Shown here: one piece after another, positions 7,110 to 15,629 of the stretch
How positions within the stretch are numbered: the first letter of the stretch is position 1
How the letters are laid out: the number at the start of each line of letters is the position of its first letter
NCBI GenBank assembly: GCA_035630615.1
Contig: DASQKI010000083.1
Span: 1 to 41,255, forward strand
Reading direction: 5' to 3'
Length of the DNA: 41,255 nt
Origin: DATFRX01 sp035630615
Lineage (GTDB): Bacteria; Actinomycetota; Actinomycetes; Propionibacteriales; Nocardioidaceae
Translations under genes and position numbers: made by a program
Notes under the pieces: generated by a model
Seen by the model: the letters and a program-made list of their open reading frames with translations, nothing else
The model's database searches: none
Told to the model about the DNA's origin: nothing

Positions 7110-9167
7110 TCAGTCGGCCGGCGCTGCCTCGTCGAGCCGGCGCAGGGCCTCGCGGGCGACTCCGGGGTCGGTCGTACGCCACATCGGTGGCAGCGATGCG
7201 GCGAGGAATCCGCCGTACCTCGCTGTCACCAGCCGCGGGTCGAGCACCGCGACGACACCCTTGTCGGTCTGCCGTCGGATCAACCGGCCACTCCCCTGGG
7301 CCAACAACAGCGCGGCGTGAGTGGCGGCCACGCTCATAAATCCGTTGCCGCCGCGGCGCTCGACCGCACGTTGTCGGGCGCTCATCAACGGATCGTCGGG
7401 GCGCGGAAACGGCAGCCGGTCGATGATCACGAGCTGGCAGGTCTCGCCGGGCAGATCGACCCCCTGCCAAAGGCTCAGGGTGCCGAACAGGCAGGTGCCG
7501 GGGTCGTCGACGAACCGTCGGGCCAGCTCCGGCAGCTGCGCCTCGCCCTGGCACCAGACGTCGACGTCGGGCAGCCGCTCGCGGAGTGCCTCGGTCGCCG
7601 TCTCGGCCGCCCGTCGGGACGAAAACAGGCCGAGCGTACGGCCGCCTGCGGCCTCGACCAGCTCGGCGATCTCGGTCAGCTGGGCGTCACCGAGACCGTC
7701 GCGGCCGGGCGGCGGCAGATGCTTCGCGACGTAGAGGATCGCCTGCCGTCCGTAGTCGAACGGCGACCCGACGTCGATGCCGCGCCATCGGATGCGGTCG
7801 TCGTCGCTCTCGGCCTCAGCCGCCTCGTCGGCGTCCTTGACCTCGGCCGGCGGGTCGGACCCGACCGCGTCGTCGATCCGCTCGTCGCTACGGAGCCCGA
7901 GCGTCGACGCCAGCGCGCGGAAGTCGCCGCCGAGCTTGAGGGTCGCACTCGTCAGCACCACGGTCTTTTCCCCGAAGAGCTTGTCGCGCAGGGTCAGCGA
8001 CACGTCGAGCGGCGCGATTCGCAGCTCGTTGCCGCCCCGCGAGGGATCGCGCTCGCTGACCCAGAGCACGTCGTGCTCGGCGTTGGCCGCCATCCGCTCG
8101 GCGACCTGGCGTACTTCGTCGGTCATCGCCTTGGCCTGCTGCCGAATCGGGTCGGGTTGCGACGGGTCCTCCTTTGGCAGCGCCGAGAAGCAGGCCCGCG
8201 CACTGTCGCGAACCATGGACAGCGCGTCGGCGAGCTGGTCGGACATCGCGTCGACACGTCCCGCCGGCGTGACCGTGATGGCGTCGCGCAGTGCGTCGGC
8301 GGAGTCTTCGAGCTCGTCGGCCTGGCCCTCGTGCAGCAGGTTGCGCGCCCGCCGGGCGGCTCGCTCGACGATGCCCGGCGACAGCTCGTCGGTCGACGCC
8401 TGGGTCACTCGGGCAGTCAGCTCGTGGGCCTCGTCGACGACGACCACGTCGTATTCGGGGATCATCGGCACACCGTCGATCGCGTCGATGGCGAGCAGCG
8501 CGTGGTTGGTGACGACGATCTGCGCGGCGGTCGCCTCGTCGCGGGCCGTCTCGGCGAAGCACTCGCCGGCGTAGGGGCAGCGGGTTGCGCCGAGGCACTC
8601 TCGGGCCGGTACGGACACCTGGTGCCACGCCTTCTCGGTGTGCGCCGGCGCCGAGTCGCGGTCGCCGCGGCCGCCCGACTCGAGTTGGCCCTCGGCCCAG
8701 CCGCGGAGCTCGAGGACCTCGGCGCCGAGCGATCCGGTCGGGAGCTCGATCAGGGCGCCCTGGTCGTCGGGGACGCCGTCGCGGATGCGATGCAGGCAGG
8801 CGTAGTTGGACCGGCCCTTGAGCACCGCCGCCCGGGGCCGCTGGCCGAGCACCGACTCGGCGGCGTCGAGCAGCGCCGGAATGTCGCGTTCGACCAACTG
8901 GTGCTGGAGATTGAGTGTCGCGGTCGCGACGACGACGCGCTCGTCATGGAGCAACGCCGGGGCGAGGTAGCCGAGGGACTTGCCGGTGCCGGTGCCGGCC
9001 TGCACGAGCAGGTGCTCGGATCGATCAAGCGCCGCCGCAACGGCGTCGGCCATCTCGATCTGACCGGGACGCTCCTGGCCACTGATCGCCTCGACCGCGG
9101 CGCCGAGGATACGGCGCGGGGTCGGCTGCTTGGTACGCGGCGATGAGTCGACCTCGGTCACTCGCAC
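7110..9167 (-). CDS. dinG: DinG-family ATP-dependent DNA helicase
   Basis: A 685-residue XPD-like superfamily 2 helicase. Walker A is GTGTGKS (58-64) and the Walker B/DEAH box is DEAH at 245-248. Four cysteines between them (124, 191, 197, 203: NYACL, ECLGATRC, AGECF) are spaced to hold the [4Fe-4S] cluster. Motif VI is QGSGRLIRRQTDKG near the C-terminus. These enzymes unwind 5'-3', including R-loops and D-loops. The start is a GTG. No LexA box is visible upstream, so SOS control is not supported here, in contrast to E. coli dinG. Confidence 0.92.
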   Translation of the reverse strand: MRVTEVDSSPRTKQPTPRRILGAAVEAISGQERPGQIEMADAVAAALDRSEHLLVQAGTGTGKSLGYLAPALLHDERVVVATATLNLQHQLVERDIPALLDAAESVLGQRPRAAVLKGRSNYACLHRIRDGVPDDQGALIELPTGSLGAEVLELRGWAEGQLESGGRGDRDSAPAHTEKAWHQVSVPARECLGATRCPYAGECFAETARDEATAAQIVVTNHALLAIDAIDGVPMIPEYDVVVVDEAHELTARVTQASTDELSPGIVERAARRARNLLHEGQADELEDSADALRDAITVTPAGRVDAMSDQLADALSMVRDSARACFSALPKEDPSQPDPIRQQAKAMTDEVRQVAERMAANAEHDVLWVSERDPSRGGNELRIAPLDVSLTLRDKLFGEKTVVLTSATLKLGGDFRALASTLGLRSDERIDDAVGSDPPAEVKDADEAAEAESDDDRIRWRGIDVGSPFDYGRQAILYVAKHLPPPGRDGLGDAQLTEIAELVEAAGGRTLGLFSSRRAAETATEALRERLPDVDVWCQGEAQLPELARRFVDDPGTCLFGTLSLWQGVDLPGETCQLVIIDRLPFPRPDDPLMSARQRAVERRGGNGFMSVAATHAALLLAQGSGRLIRRQTDKGVVAVLDPRLVTARYGGFLAASLPPMWRTTDPGVAREALRRLDEAAPAD

Positions 9168-9214
9168 ACGCTACCCGGCCGACCCGACACGCGGCGGCCC
9201 CATCCACAGGGTTT

Positions 9215-9323
9215 CGACGATCCGTCAGTTGTGGTCCGACGATCCGTCACGCCACCCCCACCGATCCGAGCGTGAGAAGCCACCTAATGTACGGATCGTC
9301 GGACCACAACTGACGGATCGTCG
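9215..9323. repeat. Long inverted repeat, family C (33-bp perfect arms, 43-nt loop) overlapping the hflX stop
   Basis: Arms 9215-9247 and 9291-9323 are exact reverse complements over 33 bases. Each arm carries two copies of cgacgatccgt spaced 22 bases apart, about two helical turns. The right arm encodes the last codons of hflX, whose TAG (9284-9286) sits in the loop. The left arm is close to the dinG start (9167). The same GATCCGTCA core recurs at 10780-10887, on the other side of hflX. Confidence 0.9.
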
Positions 9324-10717
9324 TCCGCGGCGTACTGCTCGAGGGCGCCGGCGAGATCCGGATGCACTCGGGCGACGACCAGCGTCCCCTCGGCGGTGTG
9401 GTCGACCTCGATGACCTCGCCACGCTCGTGGACGGCGTTGACCAGGTCGCCACGCGCGTACGGCACGATCGCGCGCACCTCGATCTGCGGCCGCGGCAGG
9501 TCGGCCTCGATCGCGGCGATCAGCTTGTCGATGCCTTCGCCGCTGCGGGCCGAGCACGCCACCGCATGCGGCTCCCTCGCGAGCAGCCGGGACACCACCA
9601 TCGGGTCGGCGACGTCGGCCTTGTTGATCGCGACCAGCTCGGGTACGCCAGCCGCCCCAATCTCCTCGAAGACCTCCCGTACCGCCGTGAGCTGGCCCTC
9701 CGGATCGGGATGCGCCCCGTCGACGACGTGCACGATGAGGTCGGAGTCGGCGACCTCTTCGAGCGTCGACCGAAAGGCTTCGACGAGTTGGTGGGGCAGG
9801 TGCCGTACGAAGCCGACGGTGTCAGACAGCGTGTAGACCCGGCCGTCGGCCGTCGTCGCGCTCCGGGTCGTCGGATCGAGCGTCGCGAACAGCGCGTCCT
9901 GCACGAGCGCGCCGGCGCCGGTGATCCGGTTGATCAGGCTCGACTTGCCGGCGTTGGTGTAGCCGGCGATCGACACCGACGGCACCTGCCGCCGACGTCG
10001 CTCGGCTCGCTTGGTGTCGCGGGTCGTCCGCATGTGGGTCAGCTCGCGGCGCAGCTTCGCCATGCGGCTGTTGATCCGACGCCGGTCGGTTTCGATCTTC
10101 GTCTCGCCGGGGCCGCGGCCACCGATGCCGCCACCCTGGGCGCCGACCCGACCGCCGGCCTGGCGGGACAGCTCGCCACCCCAACCGCGCAGTCGCTGGG
10201 TCATGTACTGCAGCTGCGCCAGCTCGACCTGGGCCTTGCCCTCGGCCGACTTGGCGTGCTGGGCGAAGATGTCGAGGATCAGCGCGGTGCGGTCGACGAC
10301 CTTGACCTTGACCTGGTCCTCCAGGTTGCGCAACTGGCTCGGGGCGAGCTCGCCGTCGCAGATGACGGTGTCGGCGCCGGTCGCGCGTACGGCGGCGCGC
10401 AGCTCGTCGACCTTGCCGCGGCCGATGTAGGTCGCGGCGTCGGGCCTGCGGCGCCGTTGCAGCATGGCGTCGAGCACCTGGGAGCCGGCCGTCTCGGCGA
10501 GCAGCTTGAGCTCGGTCAGGGAGTTTTCGGCGTCGTCGGTGGTGCCCTCGGTCCAGACACCGACGAGCACCACCCGCTCCAAGCGGAGCTGGCGGTATTC
10601 GACCTGAGAGACGTCTTGGAGCTCCGTCGACAAACCGGCGACGCGACGCAGCGCGTTACGGTCGTCGAGGTCGAGCTCACCGACGGTCTCGGCGTACTCC
10701 TCGTGCGGTTTCGTCAT
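9284..10717 (-). CDS. hflX: GTPase HflX
   Basis: A 477-residue ribosome-associated GTPase of the Obg/HflX group. The N-terminal HflX domain carries RPDAATYIGRGKVDELRA, then a Gly-rich linker (GGIGGRGPGETKIETDRRRI). The G domain has G1 GYTNAGKSS (252-260), G3 DTVGF, and G4 NKAD. HflX splits or rescues stalled 70S ribosomes after stress. The ATG at 10717 is chosen because the upstream extension is low-complexity. The C-terminus is peculiar: about the last eleven codons (DPSVVVRRSVH) are the arm of an inverted repeat, so the natural end seems to have been replaced. Related elements flank the gene on both sides. Confidence 0.95.
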   Translation of the reverse strand: MTKPHEEYAETVGELDLDDRNALRRVAGLSTELQDVSQVEYRQLRLERVVLVGVWTEGTTDDAENSLTELKLLAETAGSQVLDAMLQRRRRPDAATYIGRGKVDELRAAVRATGADTVICDGELAPSQLRNLEDQVKVKVVDRTALILDIFAQHAKSAEGKAQVELAQLQYMTQRLRGWGGELSRQAGGRVGAQGGGIGGRGPGETKIETDRRRINSRMAKLRRELTHMRTTRDTKRAERRRRQVPSVSIAGYTNAGKSSLINRITGAGALVQDALFATLDPTTRSATTADGRVYTLSDTVGFVRHLPHQLVEAFRSTLEEVADSDLIVHVVDGAHPDPEGQLTAVREVFEEIGAAGVPELVAINKADVADPMVVSRLLAREPHAVACSARSGEGIDKLIAAIEADLPRPQIEVRAIVPYARGDLVNAVHERGEVIEVDHTAEGTLVVARVHPDLAGALEQYAADDDPSVVVRRSVH

Positions 10718-10779
10718 CGCCTCGATCCTGACACGCTTTTCGCCCCGGCTCACGCGGTTATCGCCCCCACCCCTCCCGC

Positions 10780-10887
10780 GATCCGTCACAGATGCCCCCG
10801 CGATCCGTCACAGGTGACCGCACGGGCGGCCGTGAGTGACGGATCAGCCGGGAGTGTGGCGGATGAGCAGGGAAACGGTGACGGATC
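10780..10887. repeat. Cluster of inverted GATCCGTCAC motifs, family C
   Basis: Two copies of gatccgtcac (10780-10789 and 10802-10811, period 22) face two inverted copies (10836-10845 and 10878-10887) and a degenerate one (10856-10865, gtggcggatg). It looks like a decayed or rearranged version of the 9215 element. It lies upstream of hflX and downstream of dapF; the hflX promoter must lie within or next to it. Confidence 0.7.
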
Positions 10888-10927
10888 AGCGGGCTGGCGG
10901 GCGGCGACGCGGCGCACCGACCCCTTT

Positions 10928-10990
10928 CGCCGAGTGGCGCACGGTTGTCGGTTCGGCCGGGCCGATTCGACAACCGTGCGCCACTCGGCG
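10928..10990. repeat. Long inverted repeat, family B (23-bp perfect arms, 17-nt loop)
   Basis: Arms 10928-10950 and 10968-10990 are exact reverse complements beginning cgccgagtggcgca. The loop itself is palindromic (tcggcc g ggccga), so nearly the whole 63 bases can fold into one stem. It is 12 bases beyond the dapF stop (11003, minus strand), the place of a terminator, without a U-tract. A close relative is at 36920. Confidence 0.9.
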
Positions 10991-11002
10991 GTTCCGCTCG
11001 GG

Positions 11003-11845
11003 TCAGCCCTGGAGCCAAGTCCCCTCGGCGACGAGGACGGCCGGCCCGATGAGGTCGACCCCTCCGTCTGGCCGCAACGCCACCTCGAGATCGCCCCCGG
11101 GCACCCGAACTCCGATCGACGCGGGCAACCGGATCCCCTCGGCCGAGGCAAATGCCGCCGCGGCCGCACAAGCACCGGTGCCACAGGACCGAGTCTCACC
11201 CGACCCGCGTTCGTGCACCCGCATCGCAATGGCCCGATCGCCGAGACGTACGACGAACTCGACGTTGACCCCCTCGGGAAAGTCGACCGCATCGAACCCC
11301 GGCGGCTCGAGCAGCGGCCCGGCGTCGGTCAGATCGCCGACGAACGCCACCGCATGCGGATTGCCGACCGAGACTCGAGTCGCCTCGTGGCGGCGGCCCG
11401 AGGCCGCGACGACGGTCGTCCCCTGCAACGCGACCGCACCCATGTCGACGCCGATCCGACCGTCGTCGCGGATGGTGCCGACGCGGACGCCGCCCCGAGT
11501 GCCGACAGGAACCGGCTGCGAGGGATCGACGAACCCCGCTCGTACCAGGTAGTGAATGAAAACGCGCACGCCGTTGCCGCACATCTCGCTCAGCGACCCA
11601 TCGGCGTTGCGGTAGTCCATGAACCACTCGACACCGTCGTCGGCCGCTGCCTTCGCCGCCGGGTCGTCGATCGCCGTCGAGCGCACCACCCGCAGCACGC
11701 CGTCGGCACCGATCCCGGCACGCCGATGACACAGCGCCGCCACCTCGGTCGGGTCGAGGTCGCGGACGCCATCGGGGTCGGGCACGACGATGAAGTCGTT
11801 TTCGGTGCCATGCCCCTTGAGCCAGGTCAGCGCCGCGCGAGTCAC
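11003..11845 (-). CDS. dapF: Diaminopimelate epimerase
   Basis: A 280-residue protein that interconverts LL- and meso-diaminopimelate for lysine and peptidoglycan synthesis. The two catalytic cysteines are visible: Cys89 in EMCGNGVRVF and Cys221 in RSCGTGACAAA. The substrate motifs KGHGTENDFIV at the N-terminus and VSVGNPHAV mid-protein fit. The start is taken as the GTG at 11845 (VTRAALTWLKGHG); a longer reading frame runs to 11956 but passes through an inverted repeat and adds unrelated residues. Confidence 0.95.
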   Translation of the reverse strand: MTRAALTWLKGHGTENDFIVVPDPDGVRDLDPTEVAALCHRRAGIGADGVLRVVRSTAIDDPAAKAAADDGVEWFMDYRNADGSLSEMCGNGVRVFIHYLVRAGFVDPSQPVPVGTRGGVRVGTIRDDGRIGVDMGAVALQGTTVVAASGRRHEATRVSVGNPHAVAFVGDLTDAGPLLEPPGFDAVDFPEGVNVEFVVRLGDRAIAMRVHERGSGETRSCGTGACAAAAAFASAEGIRLPASIGVRVPGGDLEVALRPDGGVDLIGPAVLVAEGTWLQG

Positions 11846-11883
11846 CCACTCAGCGTACGGGGATCGCCGCCGCCCCACTGAGA

Positions 11884-11930
11884 GGACCGAATTTGCGCGA
11901 CACACCGGCGTGTCCTCGCCAAATCGGTCC
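11884..11930. repeat. Imperfect inverted repeat downstream of ggt (family E)
   Basis: ggaccgaatttg on the left faces caaatcggtcc on the right with one bulged base, and the inner cgacac faces gtgtcc. It sits 30 bases past the ggt stop (11960, minus strand) and 39 bases ahead of the dapF start. It probably is a diverged member of the 3'-end inverted-repeat set, or a terminator without a U-tract. Confidence 0.6.
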
Positions 11931-11959
11931 CGCCAGGGGGCAGTGCCGGCCCACACCCC

Positions 11960-13807
11960 TCAGTCCGCCGGATCCACCACCATCGCCGAGCCGCCGCCGC
12001 GGCGTACGGGCTCGGCCGCGGCCAGGAACTGCCCGTCGGGCAGCATCTCGATCGCGGCGACCGCCCCGATCTCGGCCGCGCTCGTGCCCGGCGCACCGGC
12101 AGGCGTCAGCTCGTGCCCGTACGGCTCGAGCAGCGCCTCGTACGCGTCGATGAACCCCTGCTCCGACGTCACTGTCGCGGAGTTGCGCTGCGACCCGCGT
12201 GGCGCCGCGATCGCCTCCGGCAGCGTCATGCCGAGATCGATCCGGTTGACCAGGGTCTGCAGCACGGTCGTGATGATCGTCGATCCGCCCGGTGATCCGA
12301 CCGCGAGCCACGGCTCACCGTCACGCAGCACGATCGTGGGCGACATCGAGCTGCGCGGCCGCTTGCCGCCCTCGATCCGGTTCGGGTCGTCGGGGTCGTA
12401 GACGGCCGAGAAGTCGGTCAGCTCGTTGTTGAGCAGGAAGCCACGCCCCGGCAACGTGATGGCCGACCCGCCGGTCTGCTCGATGGTGAGTGTGTAAGAG
12501 ACGACGTTGCCCCACTTGTCCATCACCGACAGGTGCGTCGTCGACAGACCCTCGGTGTCGGTCGGCGTTTCGGCCGAGCCGCCATCGGGGCAGCCGCCGT
12601 AGTCACCGTCGGGCTCCCCTGGCGCCACCGGCTTGGCCGCCGCCTGCGTCGGGTCGATCTCGCAGGCCCGCTCGGCCGCGAAGTCGTCGGACAGCAGTTC
12701 GTCGAGCGGCACGTCGACGAAGTCGGAGTCGCCGACGTAGGCATTGCGGTCGGCAAACGCCAGCGCCGACGCCTCCAGGTAAGCATGCAGCACTTCCGCC
12801 GGCTCCATCGACTCGAGGTCGACCGTCTTGAGGATGTTCAACGCCTCTCCGACGGTCGAGCCGCCACTCGACGGCGGCCCCATGCCGTAGACGTCGAGAC
12901 CGCGGTAACCGAGGTGGGTCGGCGCGCGATCGACAACGTCGTACGCCGCGATGTCCGACCTCTTCATGAAGCCGGGCGGCACCGGTAGGTCGGTGTCTGC
13001 CGTCTTCGGGGGCGACTGCACGACGTCGACGATCTGCCTGGCGAGCCGGCCGCCATAGAACGCGTCCATGCCGCGCTCGCCGAGCAGGTCGTACGTCGCG
13101 GCCAGCTCGGGATTGCGGAACACCGACCCGACCTCGGGCGGGTCGCCGCCGGGCAGGAAGAGGTCCGCGGTCGGCTCGATCGCGGCGAACCGCGCGGCGT
13201 TGTCGAGCGTCTGCTGCCGGAACGTCGAGTCGACGACGAAGCCCTCCTTCGCCAGCTGGGCGGCCGGCTCGAGCGACTTGGCGAGCGAACGGGTCCCCCA
13301 CTCGTCCAACGCGGTCTCCCACGTCGCGGGCGTACCCGGCACGCCGACGGACACGCCGCTGGTCACGAGGTTGGGGAAGAAGGGGTTGTACGGCTCACCT
13401 GTCGCCGGGTCGATGAACGCGTCGTGCGGCATCGCAGCCGGTGCGGTCTCGCGGCCGTCGAGGGTCGACACCTCCCCGGTCGACGCGTCGTAATAGACGA
13501 AGAACCCGCCACCGCCGAGGCCGGAGCTGTAGGGCTCGGTCACGCCGAGCCCGGCAGCGGTCGCGACCGCGGCGTCGACGGCGTTGCCACCATGACGCAG
13601 CACCTCGACGCCGATCCGGCTGGCATCGGCGTCGACCGACGCCACGGCGCCGCCCGCGCCGATCGCCACCGGCTGCTTGGCTGGCGCCGATCGGGCCACC
13701 GGAGCAGACGGCGGCTCGGATGCCGCGATCGTCGGGGCCATTGTCACCGCCAGGCCGGCTGCCATCGCTGCGGCAAGGGCGGTCTTCGTGTTACGTCGGA
13801 TCACCAT
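11960..13807 (-). CDS. ggt: Gamma-glutamyltranspeptidase
   Basis: A 615-residue precursor with a Sec signal (MVIRRNTKTALAAAMAAGLAV, cleavage likely after TIAAS). It has HGGNAVDAAVATAAGLGVTEPYSSG and the autocleavage/catalytic site LSTTHLSVMD with the Thr at about 423, which becomes the N-terminus of the small subunit. Downstream SSMSPTIV and GSPGGSTIITTVLQ complete the active site. It cleaves gamma-glutamyl bonds such as those of glutathione outside the cell; in actinobacteria gamma-glutamyl or poly-glutamate compounds are alternative substrates. A Cys pair and acidic loop at 380-420 just before the cleavage site is longer than in some homologues. Confidence 0.95.
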   Translation of the reverse strand: MVIRRNTKTALAAAMAAGLAVTMAPTIAASEPPSAPVARSAPAKQPVAIGAGGAVASVDADASRIGVEVLRHGGNAVDAAVATAAGLGVTEPYSSGLGGGGFFVYYDASTGEVSTLDGRETAPAAMPHDAFIDPATGEPYNPFFPNLVTSGVSVGVPGTPATWETALDEWGTRSLAKSLEPAAQLAKEGFVVDSTFRQQTLDNAARFAAIEPTADLFLPGGDPPEVGSVFRNPELAATYDLLGERGMDAFYGGRLARQIVDVVQSPPKTADTDLPVPPGFMKRSDIAAYDVVDRAPTHLGYRGLDVYGMGPPSSGGSTVGEALNILKTVDLESMEPAEVLHAYLEASALAFADRNAYVGDSDFVDVPLDELLSDDFAAERACEIDPTQAAAKPVAPGEPDGDYGGCPDGGSAETPTDTEGLSTTHLSVMDKWGNVVSYTLTIEQTGGSAITLPGRGFLLNNELTDFSAVYDPDDPNRIEGGKRPRSSMSPTIVLRDGEPWLAVGSPGGSTIITTVLQTLVNRIDLGMTLPEAIAAPRGSQRNSATVTSEQGFIDAYEALLEPYGHELTPAGAPGTSAAEIGAVAAIEMLPDGQFLAAAEPVRRGGGSAMVVDPAD

Positions 13808-13837
13808 GACGACTCACACTCCCTCGAAGCCGCCAAC

Positions 13838-14746
13838 TTAGTACCCGTCGTCGCTCAGTGCGAGTGCTTGAGCGACCAAATCTGGTGCGTCGTAAGGGAT
13901 CCACGTGACCCGCGGGTCCTTGCGAAACCAGGAGTCCTGCCGACGCGCAAACCGTCGCGTGGCGCGAATCGTCTCTGCTCGTGCCTCGACCTCGGTGCAT
14001 TTGCCGGCGATAAACCGCAAGACCTGCGCGTATCCGAGCGCTCGACTCGCCGTCCGGCCTTCGCGCAGTCCCCGTCGCTCCAGCGACCGGACCTCGTCGA
14101 CGAGGCCGGCGGCCCACATCGCGTCGACCCGGTCTGCGATCCGACGGTCGAGAACGTCGCGGGGTACGTCGACGCCGATCTGCGTGACGGACGGATAGGC
14201 ATACTCGTACGTCGGCAGCGCGGCCATGAAGGGGCCACCGGTCAGCTCCATCACCTCGAGCGCCCGTACGATGCGGCGGCCATTGGTCGGCAGGATGCGC
14301 TCGGCCGCGTCGGGGTCGCGTTCGGCGAGCCGGGCGTGTAGCGCCTCCGGGCCGACCTGCTGGAGCTCTGCCTCGAGGGCGGCCCGCACCTGCGGATCCG
14401 TGCCGGGGAACTCGAACTTGTCGACGACGGCCCGCACGTACAACGCCGAGCCCCCGACCAGGATCGGAAGCACAGACCGGCGTACGCAGTCGTCGATCGC
14501 GTCGCGGGCCCACGACTGAAACTCCGCGACCGTCGCCGGCTCGGTGACATCCAAGCGATCGAGCAAGTGGTGGGTGACCCCAGCCCGCTCGGACGCAGGC
14601 AGCTTGGCGGTTCCGATGTCCATGCCACGGTAGATCTGCATCGAGTCGACGCTGATGACCTCGTCCCCGCGCGCCGCCGCGAGTGCGACCGCGAGATCCG
14701 ACTTGCCGGCGGCTGTCGGACCCACCACCGCCACGAGACGTGACAT
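13838..14746 (-). CDS. miaA: tRNA dimethylallyltransferase
   Basis: A 302-residue enzyme that adds dimethylallyl to N6 of A37 in tRNAs reading UNN codons. The P-loop GPTAAGKS is at residues 9-16, and VISVDSMQIYRGMDIGTAK contains the conserved Asp. LVGGSALYVRAV and RIVRALEV are family motifs, and the C-terminus has RRFARRQDSWFRKD. The ATG at 14746 (MSRLVAVVGP) is chosen over the upstream MSAPDKLSP because P-loop proteins of this family begin close to the loop. Its product is the substrate for MiaB at 16661. Confidence 0.96.
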   Translation of the reverse strand: MSRLVAVVGPTAAGKSDLAVALAAARGDEVISVDSMQIYRGMDIGTAKLPASERAGVTHHLLDRLDVTEPATVAEFQSWARDAIDDCVRRSVLPILVGGSALYVRAVVDKFEFPGTDPQVRAALEAELQQVGPEALHARLAERDPDAAERILPTNGRRIVRALEVMELTGGPFMAALPTYEYAYPSVTQIGVDVPRDVLDRRIADRVDAMWAAGLVDEVRSLERRGLREGRTASRALGYAQVLRFIAGKCTEVEARAETIRATRRFARRQDSWFRKDPRVTWIPYDAPDLVAQALALSDDGY

Positions 14747-14796
14747 AGGCGATAGTTTGTCAGGAGCAGACATCGGAACACGTTATGGAGGTCACG

Positions 14797-15087
14797 ATGT
14801 CCATCCTCGACAGGTTTCGGGGCTCGGCCAAGAAGGCGAAGGAGCAGGCCGAGCATGTCGTCGACCAGCACGGAGACAAGATCGCCTCGGGCGTAGAAAA
14901 AACCGGGCAGGCCGTCAGCAAGGTGACCGGGCACCGGTTCGACGACAAGATCGACAAGGGCGTCAGCAAGGCCAAGGAGCGCCTCGAAGGCAACGGCGCC
15001 GACGCGGGATCGGAGCCTGACTCCCCGACCGCACCGCCGCCCGCCGCCGACGCGGGATCGGAGCCCGACAAGGGCACCTCCGCCTAG
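14797..15087 (+). CDS. MT0933-like antitoxin-family small protein (orphan)
   Basis: A 96-residue Lys/Asp-rich protein: MSILDRFRGSAKKAKEQAEH, repeats of amphipathic helices (GVEKTGQAVSKVTGHRFDDK), and a disordered tail containing DAGSEPD twice. It fits the MT0933/Rv0909 antitoxin-like family. The ATG at 14797 has ggagg five bases upstream; the ATG at 14785 overlaps that site. No toxin gene (Rv0910-like SRPBCC) follows; the next genes are membrane proteins. Antitoxin function is therefore uncertain. The helical, charged composition also resembles CsbD/LEA-like stress proteins. It is divergent from miaA. Confidence 0.75.
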   Translation: MSILDRFRGSAKKAKEQAEHVVDQHGDKIASGVEKTGQAVSKVTGHRFDDKIDKGVSKAKERLEGNGADAGSEPDSPTAPPPAADAGSEPDKGTSA

Positions 15088-15112
15088 CCCGGGGCACCGG
15101 AAGGTCATCGGC

Positions 15113-15595
15113 GTGCCTAAGGAAACGGCGGAGGACTGGCAAAAGCGCCTCGACCACGCCGGCACCGTGGTCATCCGATCCAGCCGTCATACGGCGGTGT
15201 GGATCCTGCTCGGATGCGTGGGGCTGACGCTCCTCGGCATCTCGCTGGCGCTCGGGGGCTCGTTGCTGGAAATCGCCGTCGGATTGGTCGCCCTCGTCGG
15301 TGGACTGTTCGGCCTGACTCGGGTCGGCAGCACCGTCATCACCGGGCAGCCCCATCTCGTGGTCACCACGGAGCGCCTTGAATTCGGTCGGCATTCGGTG
15401 TCGTGGTCGTCGGTACGAGAGGTCGTACGACACACCATGACTGCCCGCGGCTCGAGGTCGACGTACGTGTGGATCCTGCACGGCCAGCGGGACCGGTTGC
15501 GGCTCCCGGACACGCTGCATGCGGACATGTCCGAGTTGGGCACCTGGCTGCGCGGCGTCTACTCGCGACAGACCGACCTGTCGTCGTCGGAGTGA
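15113..15595 (+). CDS. Two-helix membrane protein with a PH-like C-terminal domain, copy 1
   Basis: A 160-residue protein with a cytoplasmic N-terminus (PKETAEDWQKRLDHAGTVVI), a pair of membrane helices (about residues 29-70, AVWILLGCVGLTLLGIS and IAVGLVALVGGLFGLT) and a soluble part (PHLVVTTERLEFGRHSVSW) that resembles bacterial PH-like domains. The GTG start at 15113 lies 25 bases after the antitoxin-like gene. Copy 2 at 15630 has the same architecture. No function is known to me. Confidence 0.75.
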   Translation: MPKETAEDWQKRLDHAGTVVIRSSRHTAVWILLGCVGLTLLGISLALGGSLLEIAVGLVALVGGLFGLTRVGSTVITGQPHLVVTTERLEFGRHSVSWSSVREVVRHTMTARGSRSTYVWILHGQRDRLRLPDTLHADMSELGTWLRGVYSRQTDLSSSE

Positions 15596-15629
15596 GTGCC
15601 GGCCGGCCGTATCCCGGAAGTCCGGCACA

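Noticed and set aside
7098..9146. Very long open frame on the plus strand opposite dinG
   Set aside because: It mirrors dinG; high-GC codon bias opens the antisense frame, and dinG has all helicase motifs.
9215..10887. Repeated GATCCGTCA motifs could suggest a CRISPR-like array
   Set aside because: The copies are inverted relative to each other, few, and separated by a full gene; there are no equal-length spacers.
9362..11881. Very long plus-strand open frame across hflX and dapF
   Set aside because: It is the antisense shadow of two well-identified genes and crosses their inverted repeats.
14785..14796. ATG at 14785 as the start of the antitoxin-like gene
   Set aside because: It overlaps the ggagg site that serves the ATG at 14797.
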